DNA from: CAXBNB01 sp965267535
GTDB lineage: Bacteria > Bacteroidota > Bacteroidia > Cytophagales > Cyclobacteriaceae
Direction of reading: 5' to 3'
NCBI GenBank assembly: GCA_965267535.1
Contig: OZ254082.1
Location: forward strand, 1,922,001-1,986,000
DNA length: 64,000 bases
Shown: positions 18,701 to 25,952 of the stretch, piece after piece
Layout of the letters: each line of letters opens with the position of its first letter
Numbering within the stretch: the first letter of the stretch is position 1
Translations under genes and position numbers: made by a program
Notes under the pieces: model-generated
Seen by the model: the letters and a program-made list of their open reading frames with translations, nothing else
Told to the model about the DNA's origin: nothing
The model's database searches: none

Positions 18701-21145
18701 TTGGCACACTTTACTCTGGTGATAGACGATACAGAAAATATGTCTAGCCCTAAAAGTATTCTGCGCCCTGCATCGTATAGTAATGGAGTGGTAACCTTCG
18801 AAGGGGTGAATTTTGATGAAGGCGATTACATGGTGCTGGGAACGGATGTGAGTGCAGCACCAGCGGCAGTAGCCGGAGACTTAGTGCTTTGGTTAAAAGC
18901 AGGTCTGGATGTGACAGGCACAAGCGTAAGCACCTGGGAAGATCAGAGTACAAGTGGCTTTAGTGCTACACAGGGTACAGCTGCCAACCAGCCCGCTTAC
19001 AATGCTTCGGCTGTCAATTTCAACCCCTCACTTACTTTCGATGGCGATGATTACATGTCTCTGGGCAATGTGATGGATTACAGGTCAGGAGCTGATGAAT
19101 GGTCATTTTTCTGTGTGTTTAATCCTGTAAATACAGGTACACTCTTGTCCAGGGCATCAAGCGGCACGTCTACCGATCGACAGTATCAGTACTATGTGAG
19201 TGGAGGAGTGGCAGGAAATATCATAGGAGGTACGGCAAACACAGGTGCTGCTACCGTTACAGGTTCGTGGAATATAATGGAATCGCAGGTAAGTACTACA
19301 GCCGTTAACACCTGGATCAACGGGCTGGCTGATATTACCAATGGAGGAATAGGTAGTTCTTTTGAAACCACAAATGTGCTGTTGGGAGCAAGAAGCGGGG
19401 GGGCTGGTTTTGTATATACCGGCGATATAGCCGAGGTAATTATGTACAACAAGGCTATGTCGGCTTTCGAAAAAGATGTGATTGAGACGTATTTAGGTGT
19501 AAAATACGGCATAACACTTTCTCACGATTATTATAGTTCAGCCTACGACGGATCTAATGCTGCATCTACTACACTGTACGACGTTAGCAATGGCTATGGC
19601 AATGATATAGCGGGGATTGGACGTGACGACAGTGGTTTTCTCTATCAACCCAAATCTATTAGTAGCAATACCGATGCTATTTTGACGGTGAGCAACCCGC
19701 AAGGTCTGGACGATGGAGAATACCTTATGTGGGGAAACAATGATGCTGCACTGACAGAAACTTCGACAGGTACACCTGCTAGTGTGAACGATATGCTGCA
19801 ACGAAAATGGTATATTTCTGAAACAGGAGAGGTTCAAGCAACAGACCTGACTTTTGATGTGTCGGGTATAGCCGGAGTAGGAGGTGCCGTTACAGATTTT
19901 GCCTTAATAGTTGATACAGATGCCGATTTTAGCAGCGGAGCAAGAATATATAAGGCTACCGGCTTTGCAGCAAATGTGGTGAGTTTTGACGGAGTAGACC
20001 TAAACGATGGCGATATAATAGGTTTGGCAACTGGTGTAGCCAGCACGGTAAATGAGATTGCTAATACAGTGGGTGACTATAGTGTAACCTCGGGGTGTCC
20101 GGTGATAAGTGGTCATGGCTATATTGATGTACGTGATGCTTCCAACAAGCTCGTCTTTTCTATCAACCCTAACGGTAACGACCTTGGCGAAACATGTTGG
20201 GGGGTGCGTATTCGTACCAGTGGAAGCTCGTCCGATGACCTGACCAATGGAAACGATTACTACCTGGATAGAAATTTCTTCATTACCCCAACTAACCAGC
20301 CGGTAAGTGATGTGGATATTAAGTTTTACATATTGACATCTGAGGTAAATGACATCCGAAGTAAACTGGCTGCCGATGGTCATCCTAATGGAAGCGATGA
20401 AGAAGAATATTTACAGGATTTTATCAAGATAACGAAACAACGAGGCTCAGACCTGAACCCACTTACCAACGATGGAGGCAAAAGTGCAATCGATCCTGAT
20501 ATTTCGACATTCTATAGCGATTACTCCTTGGATATAGCCGTGAGCAGTTTTAGTGAATTTGCCCCCGGAAATGACTCAGATGATCCCAATAGGGCTTTGC
20601 CGGTAGAAATGCTGTATTTCGAAGGTAGGATAACCGATAATAACGATGTACAACTCAACTGGGCTACAGCTACCGAAATCAACAACGATTATTTTGAGGT
20701 GCAGCGCTCCGATGACGGGGTTAATTTCGTGGAAATAGCAAAAATACAGGGGAATGGTACGATTAATCAAAAGGTGGAATATTCTTACCTGGACAAGAAA
20801 TCTTCATTAAAAGCTTCATTCTATCGACTGAGACAGGTAGATTATGATGGTACATATGCCTACTCTCAGATGGTGAGAGTTGATAAAATCGAAAACCAAA
20901 TAACCTCAGGGCAGCCATACCCCAATCCAACTACAGGCAAAGTGACATTCCGCACAGGGGAGAGGCAGGAAGGTGATTTACTTACAGTAAATGTGTTTGA
21001 CCTTTCCGGACATAGAATAAATGCAAGAGTAATTAGCGATTTGCAGAAAATAGAAGTTGACCTCTCTGGTTTTGAAAGGGGAATTTACCTGATATCCATT
21101 AGCGATACATTTACTTCTTCTACTTACAGAATAGTGAAAGAATAG
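15794..21145 (+). CDS. Giant secreted T9SS protein with three LamG-type modules
   Basis: 1783 residues. A signal peptide (about 1-32) is followed by a MAM-like jelly-roll segment (about 35-210). Three similar modules then start near residues 217, 635 and 1028. Each opens with a WLKA segment typical of LamG/concanavalin-like domains in Bacteroidota surface proteins, continues with the YLAIKYGLTL type of motif, and ends with an EYLVWGNN and SETGEV-type beta segment. Near 1603-1695 an Ig-like domain (LNWATATEINNDYFEVQRS) precedes a type A T9SS sorting domain (about 1705-1783; YPNPTTGKVTF, then a GIYLISI segment). The protein should cross the outer membrane by T9SS and be attached or released. 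It is probably an adhesin or glycan-binding protein; there is no catalytic motif. Confidence 0.88.
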   Translation: MKSLLRFFNRPIIAYILVIILYIFVQFSAFSQTTVVSYDFNNTAHNWTSPTGGWGWGNGLFTGSNGSYLLVTPSNPYSNNLNILAVSPILNLSGYVSLTLSIRVRYDTEAAWDGAEIEYSTDGGSSWSNLGSVGSGTNWYNDTDVDAIANGADGWSGDNGGWQTATITLPAGMENNNLGRIRIRFASDDQVDGVGVGFDDIVITGTSVAGSGPGGVASSQALWLKADEGITGTSTVSAWTDQSTSLNNAAQATSSRQPQFIDDAINFNPILKFDGTDDFLDVPFSNELNGNEMTVFSVHRVETDNNSWRSPFTSRGNGPERGYLVYVRSDNDNYDLWTGVGDSGIGTWDGFQQALQPGADTQLLGVTFTASSTGNGDKSFFMDGSLLASTTNTEYYSPNIDRPYRVGAGATESTSGAFFWYGDIAEQIVFNKVLSTLEREKVESYLAIKYGLTLTHDYYNTSYDGTNAATTTIYDIDNGYGNDVAGIGQENVQGLYQPKSKSENDDAILTVGSPSNLNDNEYLVWGNNGLDGSTTSGVPVGYSERLNRVWYFSETGDVGSVSVKFDLDKIGGRSENPNDYAVLINNGSATFAGSTPITTGINITNGVLTITNVPIADGDYLTLALPGAGAPGGVSTNLNVWLKAGAVGTEVDGVTLDFWPDQSGQSNHAEPAPFNRPLLEAGLLNNNDYLSFTSDNAGIVTLPATGNAATVFAVVNTSTSGGDIFEQDNDTNPRLEVEGSTYRLDGDGSIVSSTSIGNWNIVGTMYGGAVARQLFVDGILEDSNGSGIAIPASADYNLFTDYTGSAAELIYYSSDLNDVDRRKVESYLAVKYGITLDITSQNYLDGAGNAILDRTSFTSYSFNIAGIGRANADNGVNAQKMNQTESSSVNASAFLTIGDPSDMTDGEYLLWGANNETALASMGESIPAPAITGVTQVLDRKWKITETGEVGSVKVAFDVSSVNVVADRELAHFTLVIDDTENMSSPKSILRPASYSNGVVTFEGVNFDEGDYMVLGTDVSAAPAAVAGDLVLWLKAGLDVTGTSVSTWEDQSTSGFSATQGTAANQPAYNASAVNFNPSLTFDGDDYMSLGNVMDYRSGADEWSFFCVFNPVNTGTLLSRASSGTSTDRQYQYYVSGGVAGNIIGGTANTGAATVTGSWNIMESQVSTTAVNTWINGLADITNGGIGSSFETTNVLLGARSGGAGFVYTGDIAEVIMYNKAMSAFEKDVIETYLGVKYGITLSHDYYSSAYDGSNAASTTLYDVSNGYGNDIAGIGRDDSGFLYQPKSISSNTDAILTVSNPQGLDDGEYLMWGNNDAALTETSTGTPASVNDMLQRKWYISETGEVQATDLTFDVSGIAGVGGAVTDFALIVDTDADFSSGARIYKATGFAANVVSFDGVDLNDGDIIGLATGVASTVNEIANTVGDYSVTSGCPVISGHGYIDVRDASNKLVFSINPNGNDLGETCWGVRIRTSGSSSDDLTNGNDYYLDRNFFITPTNQPVSDVDIKFYILTSEVNDIRSKLAADGHPNGSDEEEYLQDFIKITKQRGSDLNPLTNDGGKSAIDPDISTFYSDYSLDIAVSSFSEFAPGNDSDDPNRALPVEMLYFEGRITDNNDVQLNWATATEINNDYFEVQRSDDGVNFVEIAKIQGNGTINQKVEYSYLDKKSSLKASFYRLRQVDYDGTYAYSQMVRVDKIENQITSGQPYPNPTTGKVTFRTGERQEGDLLTVNVFDLSGHRINARVISDLQKIEVDLSGFERGIYLISISDTFTSSTYRIVKE
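16444..20040 (+). repeat. Three tandem coding modules of about 1.2 kb
   Basis: Modules begin near 16444, 17697 and 18875. The first and third are the most alike: around 17175-17250 and 19545-19620 both encode YDG-N-AATT/ASTT and NGYGND segments with high DNA identity. The second lacks the Tyr-rich DYY stretch (residues near 826 read ITLDITSQNYLDGAG), so it has diverged. Internal duplication is the simplest origin. Confidence 0.7.
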
Positions 21146-21149
21146 AAGG

Positions 21150-21185
21150 AAAAGAACCATAGTTGCCAGCAGCTATGGTTCTTTT
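21150..21185. terminator. Bidirectional terminator between the T9SS gene and smc
   Basis: Perfect 13-base arms at 21150-21162 and 21173-21185 (AAAAGAACCATAG / CTATGGTTCTTTT) with a 10-base loop. A-rich and T-rich edges let it work for both converging genes. Confidence 0.85.
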
Positions 21186-21198
21186 TATGCCTGTAAGG

Positions 21199-24100
21199 TT
21201 AGGCGAGTTCTTTTAAGTCTACCGGTACTACTCGCGACACTCCCTGCTCAATCATAGTAATGCCATAGATTACGTCGGTTGAGGCCATGGTGCGCTTGTT
21301 GTGAGTCACGATGATGAACTGCGAGTCGCCGGAAAAGTTTCTGATGATATTATTGAACTTGTCGATGTTTGCATCATCGAGAGGCGCATCTACTTCATCG
21401 AAGATACAAAAAGGAGCCGGCTTTAGGAGGTATATAGCAAACAGCAGTGCAGTAGCAGTCAGCGTTTTTTCCCCTCCGGATAACTGGTTGATAGTAAGTG
21501 GCCTTTTGCCTTTGGGACGCGCTATAATGTCAATAGTGGAATCGAGGGGAGCGTCGGGGTTGGTGAGCTTCAGGTCGCAGAAGTCTTCGTCTGTAAACAG
21601 TGAACGAAAGACTTTAATAAAATTTTCTTTGATTTTATCAAAGGCCTCCATGAAAGTATCACGCGCAACAGTATCTATTTCACTGATAGTAGTCAGTAGC
21701 GATTCTTTAGCTTTTAGCAGGTCTTCTTTTTGTGTGGTGATAAAATCATGCCTTTCTTTAATCTCCTCGTAGGCTTCCATAGCCATGGGGTTAATGGGCC
21801 CCATGTTTTCCATTCTATTTTTTAGTTTGTCTACTTTTTCACGTAGCTCACCTTCAGAAAGGGTTTTGGCTTCTGCTATGGCTTTGTTTTCTTTTTCGTC
21901 ATCCGTGTTGTTGTCTTCTTTGAGCAGGCTGTCTATGTCTACATCAAATTCTACCGAAAGCCGCTCTTTTACAGAGCTTAATTGCAGTTTGGTTTCATTC
22001 AGGTTGTTTTGAAGCTCCATAATGACGGTATCAGTTGCTTCGCGTTCACGCTGGATTTCACGAGCGGCTTTTTCACTCGATTCTATAATTTCCCTGCTGG
22101 CATAATATTCTCTCTCGGCTTCATTTACCCCTTTCTCTATCGACTCTTTTTCATCATACATGGTGATGAGTTCTTCGTCGTTGGATTCCGTTTTGGATAT
22201 CAGTTGTTTGATTTCCTCATCGGTTATCTTTAGTTCGGATTGGTTTTTTTCTATTCGTTCTTTAGAAGCTACAAGGTTCGTTTCTTTAAAGGATATTTCC
22301 TGCTCTATGCTGGTAACCTTGTTTTGTTGCTGGTGGTAAATGATGTTTTCCTGATTGAAGGCCGCAGACTTTTCGCTCAGTAGCTCGTTGTATGCATTTA
22401 GTTCTTCTCGTATGGTGCCATATTCAGCAGTCAGGTCATCCAGTACTTTCTGGTTTTCTTCCTCTTTGGGAGCCAGCTCGCTTAGTTCTTCTTGCAGAAT
22501 GGTGATTTTCTCCTGTATATCTTCTTTTTTGTCTGCATTGGCATGTAGCATATTGGAAAACTGCTCCTGCTTCGTTTTGAGCGATACAAACTCTTCGTTT
22601 ACCTGCTGAAGTTCAACTTGCACAGCTTCCAGTTCTTCACTGTAGTCGTTTTCTTTGAGTCTGTTCAGGTCGCCTACTTTTTCTTCCTGGTTTTGCTTTA
22701 CCTCGTTGAGTTTCGTTTTTAGTTTTTTGATGGTTGCAGCCAGTTTTTCCAGGTTTTTGGCTCTTCCTATTTTTTTACCTTCAAAGAGTCCTACTGACCC
22801 ACCTGAAATACTGAAAGGGCGATCGATCACCTTACCACTTTTGGTAATGAGTGTGTAGTTTTTGTGCTCTGTACCCTCTATCTGATCGCTTTCAGCAATG
22901 TACACATTGTCCAGGATGTAGGAGATAAGCTTTTTGTATCTGGGGTCAAATTCCATAACCTCAGTGGCTGGCACAGCATTTTGTACAAATTCCGTAGGGG
23001 AGCTTTTGAAAGATTCGAAGCGATCGAGGATAAAAAAGTGCGCTTTGCCTCTGGAAGCATCGCTTAGCAGGTTTATGGCTTTGTAGGCTTCAGCTTCAGT
23101 ATCTACTATGTAGTAGTTCATGTAGGGTTCCAGGTAGTTTTCTACGGTTACCCTGTATTCTTCCGGACAGGTCAGGATGTCCGAGAGCAATGGCGCGTCT
23201 TTGCTCCACGACTTATCTTTTTTGAGGAATTTGATGGCCTCAGGAAAACCCTCGAGATTGTCTACCAGCGACTTGGTAAGGTTGTATTCGTTTTGAGAGG
23301 CGTCCAGTTTTCTGTTTACCTGAGAATGCTCATCGCGAATTACTTCTACTGTTTTTTCCAGCGAAGCAATTCGTTGTTTCAGCTCTTCGTCTTTAGATTT
23401 TAAGTAGTCGTATTGTTTTTGCTTTTCTTCCCGCAGTGCATTTATTTCTTTCAGTCGGTTTTCAAACGACTGAATGCTTTCGGTCTGCTCTGTGCTGTCC
23501 GACGAAGCTTTTTCCAGCTCCTGCTTGAGGGCGCTCAGTTGAAATGTTTTAAGCTCTACCGCTTTTGTAGTCTGGTAAGCTTCTTCTTTTTTTAAGGAGA
23601 GGTTGGTATTGAGCGAGTCAGCCTTAGTTCGCATTTCCTCAGTTTTGGCTTTTTCCTGCTCATAATCCTCCTGCAAAACCTTCAGTTTGGCTTCTACTTC
23701 AGCCAGTATTTTTTCAGAGGTTATTTTTTCATTGCTCAGACTGCTGATGGAAAAAGCCGCACGTTCGCTGCTTTTCCGGTCTTGCTCTATCACTTCCTTC
23801 AGGTTATCGCTCTTGTCGTTTAAGAAGCGTAACCTTTCGTTTTTTATTTTCTTGTCGCTTTCGTACTGGCGTATCTTATTTACATGTTCGTTGAGCGTTT
23901 TCTGGCGCGACGAGAGTAGTTTCTCTTTGTTTACCAAATCTGCTTTGGCTTTTTCTACCTCAGCTTCTTTCTCTGCCAATTGCTTGTTTAGGCTTATTTT
24001 TTTGTCGTTGGCCTCTTCCGTTTGCTTGGTCAGGCTGGTAAACTTATCCTTTTGTTGTTGTACCGTTTTCTTGGCCAGTTCTACACTCAGTACTTTATAA

Positions 24101-24762
24101 TCTTCTTTTATTTGATAGTATCGCTGTGCTTGTCTGGCTTGCTTTTCCAGCGATTTCAGGTTTTTTTCTATTTCAAATAGCAAATCGTCAACCCTGTCCA
24201 GGTCTGCATCCGTATCGTCTAGTTTTTTGAGCGTTTCTTTTTTTCTGATCTTAAATTTCGAGATGCCTGCAGCTTCTTCAAAAAGTCCTCTTCGGGAGTT
24301 GTCCTTGTCGTTGAGGATGTTGTCAACCATACCCAGCTCGATGATAGCGTAGCTGTTGGAGGCTATACCTGTATCCAGAAAAAGGTTGGTGATATCCTTG
24401 AGACGGCAGGTGATTCCGTTTAGTTGATACTCACTTTCACCCGACCTGTAGTATCGCCGGGTTATCGTTACATGCGTATAGTCAGTAGGGAGTAGGTTTT
24501 TGGTATTGTTGAAAGAAAGCGAAACTTCGGCCAGTTGGGTAGGTTTACGGTTTTTTGTGCCGTTAAAGATTACATTTTCCATCTTCTCCGAGCGGAGCGA
24601 TTTTATTTTTTGCTCGCCCAGTACCCATCGTATAGAATCGACTACATTTGACTTGCCGCAACCATTTGGCCCTACAATACCCGTTATGCCTTCGTCGAAG
24701 TTGATGGTTACCTTATCCCCGAAACTCTTGAAGCCTTTGATCTCTAATTTGGTAAGCTGCAT
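21199..24762 (-). CDS. smc: Chromosome segregation ATPase SMC
   Basis: 1187 residues, the usual size. SMC dimers entrap DNA and organise the chromosome with ScpA and ScpB (not in this window). Walker A GPNGCGKS is at residues 31-38. Two long heptad-rich coiled coils flank a hinge at about 520-680. The C-terminal head carries the signature LSGGEK (about 1092) and Walker B CIFDEVDAPLDD (about 1120). It faces the small gene at 24825 across a 62-base divergent promoter region and converges on the T9SS gene. Confidence 0.97.
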   Translation of the reverse strand: MQLTKLEIKGFKSFGDKVTINFDEGITGIVGPNGCGKSNVVDSIRWVLGEQKIKSLRSEKMENVIFNGTKNRKPTQLAEVSLSFNNTKNLLPTDYTHVTITRRYYRSGESEYQLNGITCRLKDITNLFLDTGIASNSYAIIELGMVDNILNDKDNSRRGLFEEAAGISKFKIRKKETLKKLDDTDADLDRVDDLLFEIEKNLKSLEKQARQAQRYYQIKEDYKVLSVELAKKTVQQQKDKFTSLTKQTEEANDKKISLNKQLAEKEAEVEKAKADLVNKEKLLSSRQKTLNEHVNKIRQYESDKKIKNERLRFLNDKSDNLKEVIEQDRKSSERAAFSISSLSNEKITSEKILAEVEAKLKVLQEDYEQEKAKTEEMRTKADSLNTNLSLKKEEAYQTTKAVELKTFQLSALKQELEKASSDSTEQTESIQSFENRLKEINALREEKQKQYDYLKSKDEELKQRIASLEKTVEVIRDEHSQVNRKLDASQNEYNLTKSLVDNLEGFPEAIKFLKKDKSWSKDAPLLSDILTCPEEYRVTVENYLEPYMNYYIVDTEAEAYKAINLLSDASRGKAHFFILDRFESFKSSPTEFVQNAVPATEVMEFDPRYKKLISYILDNVYIAESDQIEGTEHKNYTLITKSGKVIDRPFSISGGSVGLFEGKKIGRAKNLEKLAATIKKLKTKLNEVKQNQEEKVGDLNRLKENDYSEELEAVQVELQQVNEEFVSLKTKQEQFSNMLHANADKKEDIQEKITILQEELSELAPKEEENQKVLDDLTAEYGTIREELNAYNELLSEKSAAFNQENIIYHQQQNKVTSIEQEISFKETNLVASKERIEKNQSELKITDEEIKQLISKTESNDEELITMYDEKESIEKGVNEAEREYYASREIIESSEKAAREIQREREATDTVIMELQNNLNETKLQLSSVKERLSVEFDVDIDSLLKEDNNTDDEKENKAIAEAKTLSEGELREKVDKLKNRMENMGPINPMAMEAYEEIKERHDFITTQKEDLLKAKESLLTTISEIDTVARDTFMEAFDKIKENFIKVFRSLFTDEDFCDLKLTNPDAPLDSTIDIIARPKGKRPLTINQLSGGEKTLTATALLFAIYLLKPAPFCIFDEVDAPLDDANIDKFNNIIRNFSGDSQFIIVTHNKRTMASTDVIYGITMIEQGVSRVVPVDLKELA

Positions 24763-24768
24763 TTAAGT

Positions 24769-24797
24769 CAATAGTAAAGATTATGTAAGCCAACAAA
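24769..24797 (-). promoter_or_regulatory. Candidate promoter of smc
   Basis: On the minus strand TTTG (24797-24794) and TACTATTG (24776-24769) are spaced by 17 bases. The -7 has one mismatch to TAnnTTTG. The smc ATG is at 24762. Confidence 0.35.
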
Positions 24798-24812
24798 TTT
24801 AGAATTATTTTA

Positions 24813-24820
24813 TAAATTTG
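24813..24820 (+). promoter_or_regulatory. -7 element for the gene at 24825
   Basis: TAAATTTG matches TAnnTTTG but ends only 4 bases before the ATG, so transcription from it would start at or just inside the start codon (leaderless), or a later start would have to be used. Confidence 0.3.
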
Positions 24821-24824
24821 GGTT

Positions 24825-25352
24825 ATGGAAGACTCTAAATTGTGGTGGTATATAATTCTCGGTGCTATTTATTTTTTGTCGAAGTTTTTGAAGAAGAAAA
24901 AACCCGACGAACAGCCAGAAGAATCCTCGGAAGATTACACCCCTGCAGAAGGCGAGAGCCGCAAGGCCAGCAAAAGAGCAGAACCCTCTTCCATGGAAGA
25001 ATTGCTGAGAGAATTGACCGATCAGCATGCCGCTAAAGAGCAACGCAAAAAAGCAGCGGAGCAGCCTGCTCCGCAACCTTACGCATATACAGATGAGACG
25101 TCAGACAGGACAGAGCCTGGGACTTCTGTGCCATCCTTCGTGCCCTATGAAACGGAGGTCCCTGCAGTAGAGGAACTTTCCAGAGAAGAAAGATTGGCTC
25201 AGCGAGAAAAACTGGTATTTAAGCGTTCGGAAAATTTTGCCATTAAGGAAGAAACTAACGAAATGGCAGATGAAGTACACGCTCTTTTTCAAGAGGAAGA
25301 TGGACCCAGAAAAGCTATTATTCTGAGTGAGGTGTTGAATCGAAGGTATTAA
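24825..25352 (+). CDS. Small membrane-anchored protein of unknown function
   Basis: 175 residues. One N-terminal membrane segment (about residues 6-21) is followed by KKKK and a long acidic, Pro/Ser/Glu-rich, probably disordered linker (about 28-140). A conserved-looking C-terminal helix ends in RKAIILSEVLNRRY. Bacteroidota often carry short proteins of this build beside smc or division genes, but I cannot name the family. The Lys cluster after the membrane segment suggests that the tail is cytoplasmic. Confidence 0.65.
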   Translation: MEDSKLWWYIILGAIYFLSKFLKKKKPDEQPEESSEDYTPAEGESRKASKRAEPSSMEELLRELTDQHAAKEQRKKAAEQPAPQPYAYTDETSDRTEPGTSVPSFVPYETEVPAVEELSREERLAQREKLVFKRSENFAIKEETNEMADEVHALFQEEDGPRKAIILSEVLNRRY

Positions 25353-25467
25353 CCTTCGAAACAACAAGGCATTCGTTTTCATAAAAATTGGTCGTTTTGG
25401 TATGGTGTCATTAAAATGATGCGTATCTTTAATGACAGTCTTTAAAGGTAATAAATCAATTTGACTT

Positions 25468-25926
25468 ATGGCTTCATATTCTTTATCCATCAATGGAAAA
25501 TCTCATCAGGTAGATGTAGACGCAGATACACCTTTGTTGTGGGTCCTGCGCGATCACCTCGATATGGTAGGTACTAAGTTTGGGTGTGGTATGGCACAAT
25601 GCGGTGCTTGTACTGTACATCTCGATGGTACAGCCGTACGTTCCTGCTCATTGCCGGTATCGGCCGTAGGGAGCAAAAAAGTGACCACAATAGAGGGGTT
25701 GTCGGAAAACAATGACCACCCCGTGCAAAAGGCATGGCAGCAACATGACGTGCCGCAGTGTGGCTATTGCCAGGCAGGTCAGATTATGAATGCAGCCGCA
25801 TTTCTAAGTCAAAATCCCAATCCGTCTGATGACGATATAGCCAATGCCATGAATGGAAATATATGCAGGTGTGGCACCTATACGAGGATAAAAGCAGCTA
25901 TAAAAACTGCTGCTAAAGAATATTAA
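25468..25926 (+). CDS. 2Fe-2S subunit of a molybdenum hydroxylase (IorA-like)
   Basis: 152 residues, the size of the small subunit of isoquinoline 1-oxidoreductase-type enzymes. The plant-type [2Fe-2S] motif CGMAQCGACTVHLDG lies in the N-terminal half. The second cluster, in the helical C-terminal half, shows CGYCQAGQ and NICRCGTY. It passes electrons from the molybdopterin subunit encoded 26 bases downstream. No FAD subunit is encoded, as is usual for this subfamily, so electrons probably leave to a cytochrome or another membrane acceptor not found nearby. Confidence 0.92.
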   Translation: MASYSLSINGKSHQVDVDADTPLLWVLRDHLDMVGTKFGCGMAQCGACTVHLDGTAVRSCSLPVSAVGSKKVTTIEGLSENNDHPVQKAWQQHDVPQCGYCQAGQIMNAAAFLSQNPNPSDDDIANAMNGNICRCGTYTRIKAAIKTAAKEY

Positions 25927-25952
25927 TTGATCACCACTATACGCTTTGAACT

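Noticed and set aside
17170..19620. Similar DNA stretches in the T9SS gene as a mobile element or recombination scar
   Set aside because: They are in frame and at equivalent places of repeated protein modules, so module duplication explains them.
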